Of a stretch of DNA of 38,437 nucleotides, positions 9,008 to 19,612 are shown piece after piece. The notes under the pieces were generated by a model that worked only from the letters and a program-made list of their open reading frames with translations, made no database searches and had not been told where the DNA came from. The stretch lies in assembly GCA_030699825.1 (NCBI GenBank), contig JAUYKV010000020.1, positions 1 through 38,437 on the forward strand, read 5' to 3'. How positions within the stretch are numbered: position 1 is the stretch's first letter; every line of letters begins with the position of its first letter. Made by a program: the position numbers and the translations under genes. This stretch comes from Pseudomonas sp. Its GTDB lineage: Bacteria; Pseudomonadota; Gammaproteobacteria; Pseudomonadales; Pseudomonadaceae.

Positions 9008-9166
9008 CTTAGCAGCTTTTTCGGCTGCAATGATGATTCGGATCAAGATTGAGTTGACTTGCGTCTGCCGTGATTGGCGCCGATTCAAGAGGTCGAAGTT
9101 CCTGGGTTTTTACGATTTTCCGGCCTAACGTGAAACCTCAAACCATTACCGAATCAAGGGGTCGCC

Positions 9167-10417
<1,251 letters not shown>

Positions 10418-10719
10418 GGGTCGCGCCGGCGTGGCAAGATTTTCGAGTGTCTGGTGCGTCCGGCGTTTCCGGCGGACGGCAAGGGCTGGCCTTGTGCAGG
10501 GCAAATCCTGGCCTGACAACTTGTGCAAAAAATATCGCCTACTGCGAGCGCCTCCAGGTGCTGGATCTGTTCACAACCTCTGAGGCGTAGGCGCGGGGGC
10601 GTTAGGCCGGTCGGGATGGGTATATACTCTCGTTCGCAGCAATTGCGGCAAGACGAGTTACTTCCGGTCGGCTCACCCCAAGGCAGGTTTGCGGCAGATT
10701 GCCGCACAGGGGGCGCGGC
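10418..10719. other. Intergenic region upstream of the nos promoter, no gene seen
   Basis: No coding frame is supported. A TATACT hexamer at 10623-10628 could act as a -10 element of a second, weaker nos promoter, but no matching -35 or FNR box was found for it. Confidence 0.4.
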
Positions 10720-10733
10720 TTGACCTGTGTCAA
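10720..10733 (+). promoter_or_regulatory. Anr/Dnr (FNR-type) box of the nos operon
   Basis: TTGACCTGTGTCAA is a perfect palindrome of the FNR-type form TTGAy-N4-rTCAA. Its centre is 29.5 bp upstream of the first base of the TACCAT hexamer, which puts it at -41.5 relative to a start near 10768, the activating class II position. Confidence 0.9.
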
Positions 10734-10755
10734 TCGAAATAGGGGACGGGGTCAG

Positions 10756-10761
10756 TACCAT
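10756..10761 (+). promoter_or_regulatory. Predicted -10 element of nosR (TACCAT)
   Basis: The hexamer fits TANNNT and sits exactly where an FNR-activated sigma-70 promoter needs it relative to the box at 10720-10733. The implied transcription start is near 10768. Confidence 0.6.
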
Positions 10762-10795
10762 GCAGACATATTCATTGTCGGCTTTAGATAACCCC

Positions 10796-12985
10796 ATGAA
10801 GGTCAATCGGTTTTTAGCGAACAGTCATCTGTATTCATGGAAAAATGTTTGCTTGTTTTTGCTGGTGTTGGCTTGTGCGGCGCTTCAGGGCGTGCAGGCC
10901 AAGTCTTACGGCGACATCGAGCAAGAGCGCATCGACCAGGCCTTGCCTGCGGTCGATAGCGTTTCCGAGCCGCAGGGCAAGTTCAAGGTGCGCACCCTGT
11001 CGAGTGGCGACAAGGTGCTCGGCTATGTGTTCCAGAGTCTGGATGTGGTCGATATTCCGGCCTATTCCGGCAAGCCGATCAACATGCAGGTGATCCTCGA
11101 CACAGCCGGCGTGATTCAGGACGCCTATGTGCTCGAGCACCACGAACCGATCCTGCTGATCGGCATTCCCGAAGCCAAACTGCACGCCTTCAACGCCAAG
11201 TATCAGGGCATCAAGGTCAACCAGCGGGTAGTCGTCGGCCGTTCCAGCGACCCCGATGCGGTCACCGTCGATGCGGTCACCGGCGCCACCGTGACGGTCA
11301 TGGTGGTCAACGAGGTGGTGATGCGTGCCGCGCATAAGGTAGCGGTGTCGCTCGGTCTGGTCGAAGAGGCTGCCGGCCTGGCGCAGAAGCCGGCCACGGT
11401 GCGCGAGGATCTCTATCAGCCCGCCGACTGGGCCGAGCTCACCGGCAACGGCGCCATCCGCCGCCTGCACCTGACCCGTGGTCAGGTCGATGAGGCCTTC
11501 AAGGGTAGCGAAGCCGAGGGTTTCGACGAGGCCGCGCCCGATCAGGTCGACGAGACCTTCATCGACCTCTACGCCACGCACCTGAATGCGCCGACCATCG
11601 GCCGCAATCTGCTGGGCGACAGCCAGTACCGCTTCCTGATGGACGCGCTCAAGCCCGGCGAACAGGCGATTGCCGTACTGGGCAGCGGCGAGTATTCGTT
11701 CAAGGGTTCGGGTTATGTGCGCGGTGGCATCTTCGATCGGGTGCAATTGCGCCAGTTCGGCGAAACCATCAGCTTCCATGACAGCGATTTCGAACGTCTG
11801 AGCGATGTCTATGCCGAGGGCATGCCGGATTTCAAAGAGATGGCGATCTTTATCGTGCGCGAGCCGTCCGGCTTCGATCCCGGCTCACCCTGGGTCCTGG
11901 AACTGCTGGTGAAACGGCAGACAGGTCCGATCAGCGGCATCTTCAGCAGTTTCGAACTGCCCTATCAGATGCCCGAGGAGTACCTCGAGCGACCGCTGCC
12001 GACCGCCGCCGAACTGGCTGCCGTCGAAGAAGCCAATCGGCCGCTGTGGCTGAATATCTGGTACCAGAAGAGCTTCCAGATCGGTGTGATCAGTGTGGCG
12101 TTGTTGCTGCTCACGGTGATCCTGTTCCTCCAGGACAAGTTCACCCAACGCCCGCATTTCCTCCACTGGCTGCGCCGTGGCTACCTGATCTTCACTGTGG
12201 TGTACATCGGCTGGTATGCCCTGGGCCAGTTGTCGGTGGTCAACGTACTGACCTTCGTCCACGCCCTGGTGCAGGACTTCCGCTGGGAACTGTTCCTCAC
12301 CGACCCGATCATCTTCATTATCTGGACCTTCACCGCCGCCAGCATCCTGCTCTGGGGCCGCGGCGTGTTCTGCGGCTGGCTGTGCCCGTTCGGCGCGTTG
12401 CAGGAGCTGATCAACGAGGCCGCGCGCAAACTGAAAATCCCCCAGTACGAGCTGCCCTTCGCGCTGCATGAGCGGCTCTGGGCGATCAAGTACATCATCC
12501 TGTTGTTGCTGTTCGGCCTGTCTCTGGAGTCGCTGGCCACCGCCGAGCGCTTCGCCGAAATAGAGCCGTTCAAGACCTCCATCACCCTCAGGTTCGACCG
12601 CCAGTGGTGGTTCGTGCTCTACGCGGTGATTCTCCTGGTAATCAACATCTTCACCCGCAAGGTCTACTGCCGGTATATCTGCCCGCTGGGCGCGGCGCTG
12701 GCCATTCCGAGCAAGTTCCGCCTGTTCGACTGGCTCAAGCGGCGCAAGGAATGTGGCAATCCGTGCCAGCTGTGCGCCAAGGAATGCGAGATCCAGGCGA
12801 TCCATCCCGACGGTCATATCAATGCCAACGAGTGCCACTACTGCCTCGATTGCCAGATGACTTACCACAACGACGACAAGTGCCCGCCGCTGATTCTCAA
12901 GCAGAAGAAACGCAGCAAGAAGGCTCCTGTCAGTGCCGAGTTGATACCCGTAGTACAAGTAGTCGTCCCTGAACGAGCCCTATAA
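10796..12985 (+). CDS. nosR: NosR, membrane flavoprotein/iron-sulfur electron donor for nitrous oxide reductase
   Basis: A 729-residue polytopic protein needed for nosZ expression and for electron supply to NosZ. After a signal segment (LFLLVLACAALQGVQA) comes a periplasmic FMN-binding domain with DAVTGATV, where the Thr carries covalent FMN. A block of transmembrane helices follows, with two CxxxCP loops facing the cytoplasm (CGWLCPFG and CRYICPLG), and a C-terminal ferredoxin-like domain with CGNPCQLCAKEC and CHYCLDCQMTYHNDDKCPP. The start is uncertain. ATG 10796 was chosen because the predicted transcription start (10768) lies downstream of ATG 10760; yet 10760 has the better ribosome site (GGGGACGGGG). 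A GTG at 10727 lies within the FNR box and is rejected. First gene of the nos operon. Confidence 0.95.
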   Translation: MKVNRFLANSHLYSWKNVCLFLLVLACAALQGVQAKSYGDIEQERIDQALPAVDSVSEPQGKFKVRTLSSGDKVLGYVFQSLDVVDIPAYSGKPINMQVILDTAGVIQDAYVLEHHEPILLIGIPEAKLHAFNAKYQGIKVNQRVVVGRSSDPDAVTVDAVTGATVTVMVVNEVVMRAAHKVAVSLGLVEEAAGLAQKPATVREDLYQPADWAELTGNGAIRRLHLTRGQVDEAFKGSEAEGFDEAAPDQVDETFIDLYATHLNAPTIGRNLLGDSQYRFLMDALKPGEQAIAVLGSGEYSFKGSGYVRGGIFDRVQLRQFGETISFHDSDFERLSDVYAEGMPDFKEMAIFIVREPSGFDPGSPWVLELLVKRQTGPISGIFSSFELPYQMPEEYLERPLPTAAELAAVEEANRPLWLNIWYQKSFQIGVISVALLLLTVILFLQDKFTQRPHFLHWLRRGYLIFTVVYIGWYALGQLSVVNVLTFVHALVQDFRWELFLTDPIIFIIWTFTAASILLWGRGVFCGWLCPFGALQELINEAARKLKIPQYELPFALHERLWAIKYIILLLLFGLSLESLATAERFAEIEPFKTSITLRFDRQWWFVLYAVILLVINIFTRKVYCRYICPLGAALAIPSKFRLFDWLKRRKECGNPCQLCAKECEIQAIHPDGHINANECHYCLDCQMTYHNDDKCPPLILKQKKRSKKAPVSAELIPVVQVVVPERAL

Positions 12986-13029
12986 GCGCGTGAGCGCGGC
13001 TGTATTTATCTAGTCAAGGAGCAGAACCT

Positions 13030-14973
13030 GTGAGCGATAAAGAACCGAAGAACAAGCCCGCAATCGATAGCAAAGAGCAGGCGCAAATGCTGGAAAAGGC
13101 CGGCTTGAGCCGCCGTGGCTTCCTGGGTGCCAGCGCCATGACAGGCGCGGCCCTGGTCGGCGCGACAGCCTTGGGCAGCGCGGTGATGACCCGCGAATCC
13201 TGGGCGGCGGCGGTCAAGGACTCGCAACAGAATTACCATGTCGCGCCGGGCGAGCTGGACGACTACATTGGCTTCTGGAGCGGTGGTCACCAGGGCGAAG
13301 TACGCGTGTTGGGCATTCCGTCCATGCGCGAACTGATGCGCATCCCGGTGTTCAACGTCGACTCCGCCACCGGCTGGGGCCTGACCAACGAAAGCCGCGC
13401 CATCATGGGCGATAGCGCCAAGTTCCTCAACGGCGACTGCCACCACCCGCACATCTCCATGGTTGACGGCAAGTACGACGGCAAGTACGTGTTCATCAAC
13501 GACAAGGCCAACACCCGTGTCGCGCGTATCCGCCTGGATATCATGAAGTGCGACAAAATGCTGACTGTGCCGAACTGCCAGGCCATCCACGGTCTGCGCC
13601 TGCAGAAGGTGCCGTACACCAAGTACGTGTACGCCAACGCCGAGTTCGTCATCCCCCATCCCAACGATGGCAAGATCTTCGATCTGCAGGATGAAAACAG
13701 CTACACCATGTACAACGTCATCGATGCCGAGACCATGGAGATGGCCTACCAGATCATCGTCGACGGCAACCTCGACAACACCGACGCCGACTACACCGGC
13801 CGTTTCACCGCAGCCACCTGCTACAACTCGGAGAAGGCCTACGATCTCGGCGGCATGATGCGCAACGAGCGCGACTGGGTCGTGGTGTTCGACATGCATG
13901 CCGCGGAGAAGGCGGTCAAGGCCGGCAAGTTCATCACCCTGGGCGACTCCAAGGTGCCGGTGCTGGATGGTCGCAAGAAGGGCGACAAGGACAGCGAGTT
14001 CACCCGCTACATCCCGGTGCCGAAGAACCCGCACGGCCTCAACACCTCGTCGGACGGCAAATATTTCATTGCCAACGGCAAGCTGTCGCCAACCGTATCG
14101 ATGATCGAGATCGCCAAGCTGCCTGACCTGTTCGCCGGCAAGCTCAAGGATCCGCGCGACACCATCGTTGCCGAGCCGGAGCTGGGTCTCGGCCCGCTGC
14201 ACACCACCTTCGACGGTCGCGGCAATGCCTACACCACGCTGTTTATCGACAGCCAGGTGGTCAAGTGGAGCATGGCCGACGCGGTGCGCGCCTATAAGGG
14301 CGAGAAGGTCAACTACATCAAGCAGAAGCTGGACGTGCAGTACCAGCCGGGTCACCTGCATGCCTCGCTGTGCGAAACCAGCGAAGCCGATGGCAAGTGG
14401 CTGGTTGCCCTGTGCAAGTTCTCCAAGGACCGCTTCCTGCAGGTCGGCCCGCTGCACCCGGAGAACGACCAGTTGATCGACATCTCCGGCGACGAAATGA
14501 AGCTGGTGCACGACGGCCCGACCTTCGCCGAGCCGCACGACTGCACCATGGCGCGTCGTGATCAGGTCAAGACCAAGAAGATCTGGGATCGCAACGACCC
14601 GTTTTTCGCTCCCACAGTCGCGCGGGCGAAGAAAGACGGCATCAACCTGGAGACCGACAACAAGGTCATCCGCGACGGCAACAAGGTGCGGGTGTACATG
14701 ACCTCCATGGCACCGTCCTTCGGTGTGCAGGACTTCACCGTCAAGCAGGGCAGTGAAGTTACCGTGACCATCACCAACATCGACCAGATCGAAGACGTAT
14801 CCCACGGTTTCGTCATGGTCAACCATGGTGTGAGCATGGAGATCAGCCCGCAGCAGACCTCGTCGATCACCTTCATCGCCGACAAGCCGGGCCTGCATTG
14901 GTACTACTGCAGCTGGTTCTGCCATGCGCTGCACATGGAAATGGTCGGCCGCATGATGGTCGAGCCGGCGTAA
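13030..14973 (+). CDS. nosZ: NosZ, nitrous oxide reductase
   Basis: A 647-residue periplasmic multicopper enzyme that reduces N2O to N2, the last step of denitrification. The N-terminus carries a twin-arginine signal, SRRGFLG, followed by a hydrophobic span ending near AWAAA-like residues (SWAAAVKD), so this is the clade I, Tat-exported type. The middle is the seven-bladed propeller that supplies the CuZ histidines (for example GDCHHPHIS, HLHASLCE, EPHDC). The C-terminal cupredoxin domain has the CuA motif CSWFCHALHMEM with both Cys, His and Met ligands. It starts with GTG at 13030; AAGGAG (13016-13021) lies 8 nt upstream. Follows nosR by 44 bp. Palindromic repeats follow the stop. Confidence 0.97.
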   Translation: MSDKEPKNKPAIDSKEQAQMLEKAGLSRRGFLGASAMTGAALVGATALGSAVMTRESWAAAVKDSQQNYHVAPGELDDYIGFWSGGHQGEVRVLGIPSMRELMRIPVFNVDSATGWGLTNESRAIMGDSAKFLNGDCHHPHISMVDGKYDGKYVFINDKANTRVARIRLDIMKCDKMLTVPNCQAIHGLRLQKVPYTKYVYANAEFVIPHPNDGKIFDLQDENSYTMYNVIDAETMEMAYQIIVDGNLDNTDADYTGRFTAATCYNSEKAYDLGGMMRNERDWVVVFDMHAAEKAVKAGKFITLGDSKVPVLDGRKKGDKDSEFTRYIPVPKNPHGLNTSSDGKYFIANGKLSPTVSMIEIAKLPDLFAGKLKDPRDTIVAEPELGLGPLHTTFDGRGNAYTTLFIDSQVVKWSMADAVRAYKGEKVNYIKQKLDVQYQPGHLHASLCETSEADGKWLVALCKFSKDRFLQVGPLHPENDQLIDISGDEMKLVHDGPTFAEPHDCTMARRDQVKTKKIWDRNDPFFAPTVARAKKDGINLETDNKVIRDGNKVRVYMTSMAPSFGVQDFTVKQGSEVTVTITNIDQIEDVSHGFVMVNHGVSMEISPQQTSSITFIADKPGLHWYYCSWFCHALHMEMVGRMMVEPA

Positions 14974-14983
14974 GGTGTAGCTC

Positions 14984-15054
14984 TGTAGCCTGGATAAGCG
15001 AAGCGCAATCCGGGATGACGCCCCGGATTGCGCCAAGGCTTATCCGGGCTACGG
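14984..15054. repeat. Long imperfect inverted repeat between nosZ and nosD
   Basis: Two arms of about 30 bp, GTAGCCTGGATAAGCGAAGC.. and its near complement ..CTTATCCGGGCTAC, face each other across ATGACG. The GGATAAGC..GCGCAATCCGG core is a widespread Pseudomonas intergenic palindrome. Its place inside the operon suggests a processing or stability role, adjusting nosZ above nosDFY; this is an inference. Confidence 0.8.
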
Positions 15055-15063
15055 GCCATCACT

Positions 15064-15102
15064 GGCTCCCATGTCGAGGCGTCGAACCTCTGCGTGGGAG
15101 CC
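15064..15102. repeat. Hairpin repeat, copy A (TCGAGGCGTCGAAC loop)
   Basis: Arms GGCTCCCA / TGGGAGCC enclose a loop holding GTCGAGGCGTCGAAC. A second copy with the same loop but different arms lies at 37089-37129 upstream of moaA. Confidence 0.7.
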
Positions 15103-15152
15103 CCACCTGGGACGCTCCGCGTCCCGCTTGGTGGCGGTCGGACTACGGCTAA

Positions 15153-16478
15153 ATGACTCAAGGTAAAAATACAGTGTTAAACACCCAGGCAATGGCATGG
15201 CTTCGCGTCACAGCGCTATTGCTGCTCATTTTCTGCGGCGCTGCCCAGGCGGCACCGCAACCCATCACCTCGCTGCCGCTGCAGGCCGAGGGTGACAATC
15301 GCTGGCGGCTGCCCGCCGGAGAATATCAAGGTTCGTTCCGCGTCGATCAGCCGATGCATATCCGCTGCGAACCGGGCGCCGTGTTGCAAGGCCAGGGCCA
15401 GGGTAACGGCCTGATCATCAGTGCCCCAGAGGTGACCATCGAGGGCTGCACGCTGCTCGACTGGGGTCGTGACATGACCGCCATGAACGCCGCCGTGCTC
15501 ATCCAGCCCAAGGCGCGTGGCGCGGTGATCAAGAACAACCGCATGCAGGGCCCGGGCTTCGGCATCTGGGTCGACGGCACGGCGGACGTCAGCCTGATCG
15601 GCAACAGCATCCAGGGCGATCCGAGCATCCGCTCGCAGGATCGCGGCAATGGTATCCACCTGTTTGCGGTGCACGGCGCCAAGGTCATCGGCAACCAGGT
15701 ACGCGATGCCCGCGACGGTATCTACATCGACACCTCGAACGGCAACCTGCTCGAAAACAACACCCTGGAAGACCTGCGCTACGGCGTGCACTACATGTTT
15801 TCCAACGACAATCAGGTGCTCGGCAATATCACCCGGCGCACCCGCACCGGCTATGCCCTGATGCAGAGCCGCAAGCTGACGGTAATCGGCAATCGTTCCG
15901 AGCAGGACGAGAACTACGGCATCCTGATGAACTACATCACCTATTCCACCCTACGCGACAATTTCGTCAGCGATGTGCGCAGCGGCTCGACCGGTGACAG
16001 CATGATCTCCGGTGCCGAAGGCAAGGCGTTGTTCATCTACAACTCGCTGTTCAACAGCATCGAGCACAACCATTTCGAGCGCAGCGCTTTGGGCATCCAT
16101 CTGACTGCAGGTTCCGAGGACAACCGTATCGCCGGCAACGCCTTTGTCGATAATCAGCAGCAGGTCAAGTACGTCGCCAGCCGCACCCAGGAATGGTCGC
16201 TGGAGGGACGCGGCAACTACTGGAGCGATTATCTGGGCTGGGATCGTAACGACGATGGCCTGGGCGATATTGCCTACGAACCCAACGACAACGTCGACCG
16301 CCTGCTGTGGCTGTACCCGCAGGTGCGTCTGTTGATGAACAGCCCGGGCATCGAGTTGCTGCGTTGGGTACAGCGCGCCTTTCCGGTGATGAAATCCCCT
16401 GGCGTGCAGGACAGTTACCCACTGATGCAACTGCCTACTACCGATCTGCTGCCAACCCGCCAGGAGCCAACGCCATGA
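15153..16478 (+). CDS. nosD: NosD, periplasmic copper-site maturation protein
   Basis: A 441-residue Sec-exported protein needed, with NosF and NosY, to assemble the CuZ centre of NosZ. A signal peptide ([17 protein letters not shown]) is followed by repeated right-handed beta-helix turns of the CASH type ([41 protein letters not shown] repeats, each about 22 residues). The ATG at 15153 has no good ribosome site; a GTG at 15174 lies 10 nt after AAGG (15160-15163) and would leave a more ordinary 26-residue signal, so it may be the real start. The stop overlaps the nosF ATG (ATGA). Confidence 0.94.
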   Translation: MTQGKNTVLNTQAMAWLRVTALLLLIFCGAAQAAPQPITSLPLQAEGDNRWRLPAGEYQGSFRVDQPMHIRCEPGAVLQGQGQGNGLIISAPEVTIEGCTLLDWGRDMTAMNAAVLIQPKARGAVIKNNRMQGPGFGIWVDGTADVSLIGNSIQGDPSIRSQDRGNGIHLFAVHGAKVIGNQVRDARDGIYIDTSNGNLLENNTLEDLRYGVHYMFSNDNQVLGNITRRTRTGYALMQSRKLTVIGNRSEQDENYGILMNYITYSTLRDNFVSDVRSGSTGDSMISGAEGKALFIYNSLFNSIEHNHFERSALGIHLTAGSEDNRIAGNAFVDNQQQVKYVASRTQEWSLEGRGNYWSDYLGWDRNDDGLGDIAYEPNDNVDRLLWLYPQVRLLMNSPGIELLRWVQRAFPVMKSPGVQDSYPLMQLPTTDLLPTRQEPTP

Positions 16479-17401
16479 ATGCCGTCGAAATCGAAGGCGT
16501 CAGCCAGCAGTACGGCAGCATGACCGTGCTGCACGACTTGAACCTGTGTCTGGGCGAAGGCGAAGTGCTCGGCCTGTTCGGCCATAACGGCGCCGGCAAG
16601 ACCACCAGCATGAAACTGATTCTCGGCCTGCTGCAGGCCAGCAGAGGCCGGGTGCAGGTGCTCGGGCGCAGTCCGAATGACGCTATGGTGCGCCGTCAGC
16701 TCGGCTATCTGCCGGAGAACGTGACCTTCTATGCACAACTCAGCGGACGCGAGACCTTGCGCCATTTCGCCCGCCTCAAGGGCGCTGCGCTGGGGCAGGT
16801 GGACGATCTGCTGGAGCAGGTCGGCCTGGCCGACGCCATGCAGCGACGGGTCAAGACCTACTCCAAGGGCATGCGCCAGCGTCTCGGCCTGGCCCAGGCA
16901 CTGCTCGGCGTGCCGCGCCTGTTGCTGCTCGACGAGCCCACGGTCGGCCTCGATCCCATCGCCACCCAGGATCTCTACCAACTGGTCGATCGTCTGCGCC
17001 AGCAGGGCACCAGCATCATTCTCTGCTCCCATGTGTTGCCGGGGGTCGAGGCGCATATCAACCGCGCCGCGATCCTCGCCCATGGTCGCCTGCAGGCGGT
17101 CGGCAGTCTGGCCAGTCTGCGCGAAGACGCCGGCCTGCCGGCGCTGATCCGCGCCAGCGGGCTGAAACAGAGCGCGCAGTTGTTGCAGCGCTGGCATGCC
17201 GACGGGCATCAAGCCCGCTCGGTCGGCGTCGATGGCGTCGAAGTGGTCGCCGTCAACGGCCACAAGCTCGGCCTGCTGCGCCAATTGCTCGGCGATGGCG
17301 AGGCGCAAGACATCGACATCCACCAGCCTTCGCTGGAGGATCTGTACCGCTATTACATGGACAAGGCCCGGAGCATCCAGGCCGGGGAGGGCGCGGCATG
17401 A
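16475..17401 (+). CDS. nosF: NosF, ABC transporter ATPase for NosZ maturation
   Basis: A 308-residue cytoplasmic ATPase that partners with NosY and powers copper- or sulfur-site assembly with NosD. Walker A is GHNGAGKT (residues 36-43), the signature is [10 protein letters not shown], and Walker B is [12 protein letters not shown] followed by an H-loop CSHVLPG. Start ATG at 16475 has CAGGAG 8 nt upstream and overlaps the nosD stop by 4 bp. Its own stop overlaps the nosY ATG in the same way, so nosDFY are tightly coupled. Confidence 0.95.
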   Translation: MNAVEIEGVSQQYGSMTVLHDLNLCLGEGEVLGLFGHNGAGKTTSMKLILGLLQASRGRVQVLGRSPNDAMVRRQLGYLPENVTFYAQLSGRETLRHFARLKGAALGQVDDLLEQVGLADAMQRRVKTYSKGMRQRLGLAQALLGVPRLLLLDEPTVGLDPIATQDLYQLVDRLRQQGTSIILCSHVLPGVEAHINRAAILAHGRLQAVGSLASLREDAGLPALIRASGLKQSAQLLQRWHADGHQARSVGVDGVEVVAVNGHKLGLLRQLLGDGEAQDIDIHQPSLEDLYRYYMDKARSIQAGEGAA

Positions 17402-18228
17402 CGCAGATCTGGAATATCGCCCGCAAGGAACTCAGCGACGGCCTGCGCAACCGCTGGTTGCTCGCCATCAGCCTGCTGTTCGCCGTGTTGGCGGTGGGCA
17501 TCGCCTGGCTCGGCGCGGCGGCGTCCGGGCAACTGGGCTTCACTTCGATCCCGGCGACCATCGCCAGCCTGGCCAGCCTGGCCACCTTCCTGGTGCCGCT
17601 GATCGCCTTGTTGCTGGCCTACGACGCCATCGTCGGCGAGGACGAGGGCGGCACCCTGATGCTGTTGCTTACCTATCCCCTGGGCCGCGGTCAGTTGCTG
17701 CTGGGCAAGTTTGTCGGCCATGGCCTGATCCTGGCGCTGGCCACCCTGATCGGATTCGGTTGCGCGGCCCTGGCCATCGCCGTGCTGGTCGAGGATGTCG
17801 AGTTGGGCCTGCTGGCCTGGGCCTTTGGCCGCTTCATGTTGTCCAGCACGCTGCTCGGTTGGGTGTTCCTGGCCATGGCCTATGTGCTGAGCAGCAAGGT
17901 CAGTGAAAAATCCAGCGCCGCCGGGTTGGCTCTGGGTGTGTGGTTCCTCTTCGTGCTGGTGTTCGATCTGGCGCTGCTGGCACTGCTGGTGCTGAGTCAG
18001 GGCAAGTTCAACCCGGATCTGCTGCCCTGGCTGCTGTTGCTCAATCCGGCTGACGTCTACCGCCTGATCAACCTGTCCGGTTTCGCGGACAGCGGAAATG
18101 CCGTCGGCGTGATGGCCCTGGGCGGCGACCTGCCCATCGGCGGCCTGGGGCTGTGGCTGTGCCTGTTGTTGTGGGTCGGGGTGCCGCTGCTGTTGGCCTA
18201 TTGGGTATTTCTGCGCCGACCGAGCTGA
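17398..18228 (+). CDS. nosY: NosY, ABC transporter permease for NosZ maturation
   Basis: A 276-residue inner-membrane protein with six predicted transmembrane helices, an ABC-2 type permease that forms a complex with NosF and NosD. The N-terminal cytoplasmic segment [20 protein letters not shown] and the acidic loop [22 protein letters not shown] after helix 2 (shown here only as landmarks) are typical of the family. It overlaps nosF by 4 bp (ATGA). A palindromic repeat separates it from nosL. Confidence 0.95.
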   Translation: MTQIWNIARKELSDGLRNRWLLAISLLFAVLAVGIAWLGAAASGQLGFTSIPATIASLASLATFLVPLIALLLAYDAIVGEDEGGTLMLLLTYPLGRGQLLLGKFVGHGLILALATLIGFGCAALAIAVLVEDVELGLLAWAFGRFMLSSTLLGWVFLAMAYVLSSKVSEKSSAAGLALGVWFLFVLVFDLALLALLVLSQGKFNPDLLPWLLLLNPADVYRLINLSGFADSGNAVGVMALGGDLPIGGLGLWLCLLLWVGVPLLLAYWVFLRRPS

Positions 18229-18270
18229 TTTTTAAGGCTACGTATAGTTATGTGTTGCGCGCCGCAAACC

Positions 18271-18371
18271 TTGTGGGAGGGGCCGGGCGGCGCTCCGCTT
18301 TAGCCGCGATGCCTTGCGCTGTGTCAGCGCGGGCGGTGGAACTTGGGTCGCGGCTAAAGCCCCTCCCACAA
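18271..18371. repeat. REP-like palindrome (TGTGGGAGGGGC...GCCCCTCCCACA)
   Basis: Left arm TGTGGGAGGGGC and CTTTAGCCGCGA are separated by a 14-nt insertion; the right arm GTCGCGGCTAAAGCCCCTCCCACA is uninterrupted. This is the well-known GTGGGAGGGGCTTTAGCCGCGA intergenic palindrome of Pseudomonas. It lies between nosY and nosL. Fragments recur at 19359-19383 and 37054-37076. Confidence 0.85.
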
Positions 18372-18466
18372 AAAACTATCGCCTGGCGCAACAGTGAAGC
18401 CCCCCGGAATCGATCTTGCTACATATAACTGGAGCAGAGCCATTTTTAACCTATCAAGGAGCAATG

Positions 18467-19021
18467 ATGAAACGCCTGTTCAAACACACCACCCGGACCC
18501 TGTTGGCGTTATTGATCGGTCTGGGACTGCTGGCCTGCAGCGAGCCTGAAGCCGAGCAGAAAAGCCTGGTTCCCGTGGCGTTTCACGACACTGACGAGTG
18601 CCATGTGTGCGGCATGATCATCACCGACTTTCCTGGGCCCAAGGGTCAGGCGGTGGATAAATCCGGAGTGAAAAAATTCTGCTCCGCTGCCGAAATGCTC
18701 GGTTGGTGGCTGCAACCGGAAAACCGAATCGGCGATGCCAAGCTCTACGTGCACGACATGGGTCGTAGCGAGTGGGCCAAACCCGATGACAGCCACCTGA
18801 TCGATGCCACCAGCGCCTTCTATGTGGTCGGTCTCGGCGACAGCGGCTTGAAGGGCGCCATGGGCGCGGTGCTGGCCTCGTTCGCCGATGAGCAGGCGGC
18901 CGGCAAACTGGCCGCCATCCACGGCGCCCGGGTGTTACGCTTCGAGCAGATCGATCAGGACGTGCTGCAACAGGCCGCCGCCACGCAGCATGTGGGTATG
19001 CACGGGCAAGCCACGCATTGA
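18467..19021 (+). CDS. nosL: NosL, copper chaperone lipoprotein
   Basis: A 184-residue lipoprotein that binds Cu(I) and delivers it for NosZ maturation. The signal ends in a lipobox LLAC with the lipidated Cys at residue 24. The metal-binding motif is ECHVCGM (residues 44-50), with a later Cys (KKFCSAAEM) and the WAKPDDSHLIDA region typical of NosL. Two adjacent ATGs exist; the second (18467) has AAGGAG at 5 nt, the first only 2 nt, so the second was taken. Part of the nos operon, beyond a REP-like repeat. Confidence 0.95.
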   Translation: MKRLFKHTTRTLLALLIGLGLLACSEPEAEQKSLVPVAFHDTDECHVCGMIITDFPGPKGQAVDKSGVKKFCSAAEMLGWWLQPENRIGDAKLYVHDMGRSEWAKPDDSHLIDATSAFYVVGLGDSGLKGAMGAVLASFADEQAAGKLAAIHGARVLRFEQIDQDVLQQAAATQHVGMHGQATH

Positions 19022-19068
19022 GTCCAGGTCGTAAATGTTTGCCATTATTCGCAAAGTAGGAGATCCAA

Positions 19069-19242
19069 ATGGGTATCAGCATCTGGCAACTTCTGATCGT
19101 TCTGCTGATCGTGGTCATGCTGTTCGGCAGCAAGCGCCTGCGCAGCCTGGGCTCCGACATTGGCGGAGCGATCGGCGGCTTTCGCAAATCGATGGGCAGC
19201 GACGATGCTCCGCAACAGCCGGAATCGACCAAGCAGCCGTAA
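19069..19242 (+). CDS. tatE: TatA/TatE-type translocase component at the end of the nos operon
   Basis: A 57-residue protein with the TatA/E pattern: an N-terminal transmembrane helix ([17 protein letters not shown]), the conserved [10 protein letters not shown] hinge and an amphipathic helix [16 protein letters not shown], then a polar tail ending in [13 protein letters not shown] (19058-19062) lies 6 nt before the ATG. In Pseudomonas stutzeri a tatE gene also ends the nos operon; a role in exporting Tat-dependent NosZ is the natural reading. Just 47 bp downstream of nosL. Confidence 0.93.
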   Translation: MGISIWQLLIVLLIVVMLFGSKRLRSLGSDIGGAIGGFRKSMGSDDAPQQPESTKQP

Positions 19243-19284
19243 TCTGTTGCTCCCGGTCTACCAAACATCCCTGTAGGAGATTGC

Positions 19285-19303
19285 GCTCCGTCTTCGACGG
19301 AGC
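19285..19303 (+). terminator. Hairpin after tatE, possible end of the nos operon
   Basis: A perfect 8-bp stem GCTCCGTC / GACGGAGC encloses TTC 42 bp after the tatE stop. No T tract follows, so termination is unproven. Confidence 0.4.
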
Positions 19304-19358
19304 ACTGTCGCGCAGCAAACTGGGGAGATTTAACGTGCCTGTCGGCTTGTGGATACCT

Positions 19359-19383
19359 GTTGGAGGGGCCGGTGCTCCCACAA
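19359..19383. repeat. Short fragment of the GTGGGAGGGGC palindrome
   Basis: TTGGAGGGGCCGGTGCTCCCACA carries both outer arms of the repeat seen at 18271-18371 with the centre missing. Confidence 0.55.
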
Positions 19384-19612
19384 AAAGGCCCATCTCAAAG
19401 AGCGCGTCATAAGCAATAAAATCAATGACATGCAGGTTGTTTGATGAGCGACGCGTCTCGCGGCGAATGCAGCCCAGCAGGGCTGCCGACTCATCGTTTG
19501 GCGGATACAGGGCGAAGTTCGCCCCTGGGGTGGGCCGTCTTCAGGAAAATGCTGCTCGCTCGACTCAAACGAACAGTATTGCCAGCGCTGGGCTAGCGTT
19601 TTTTACACGCGC
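19384..19612. other. Convergent intergenic stretch between the nos operon and dnr
   Basis: No gene is supported. It contains small hairpins CAGCCC/GGGCTG near 19466-19485 and GGGCGAA/TTCGCCC at about 19510-19524, and a weak plus-strand terminator candidate at its end. Confidence 0.45.
19586..19604 (+). terminator. Weak plus-strand terminator candidate facing dnr
   Basis: A short stem CGCTG / TAGCG (one G-T pair) is followed by six T on the plus strand. It would stop transcripts leaving the nos operon before they run antisense into dnr. Confidence 0.35.

Larger units (their letters stand above)
8793..9166. other. Divergent intergenic region with two strong palindromes
   Basis: This region separates pnuC (minus) from the acyl-CoA dehydrogenase (plus). 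No gene is seen. It holds two inverted repeats listed separately (8905-8940 and 8987-9007) and no recognised riboswitch. The segment 9020-9160 is comparatively AT-rich and probably carries the acyl-CoA dehydrogenase promoter. Confidence 0.45.

Noticed and set aside
8793..9166. Possible TPP or NAD-type riboswitch upstream of pnuC
   Set aside because: No conserved riboswitch core motifs were found on the minus strand; only simple palindromes are present.
10727..10759. GTG at 10727 as the nosR start
   Set aside because: It falls inside the Anr/Dnr box and upstream of the -10 element, so the predicted transcript would not contain it.
13006..15036. A 676-codon open frame antisense to nosZ
   Set aside because: Mirror frame of nosZ with low-complexity His/Val/Asp-rich composition; no domain; also overlaps nosZ entirely.
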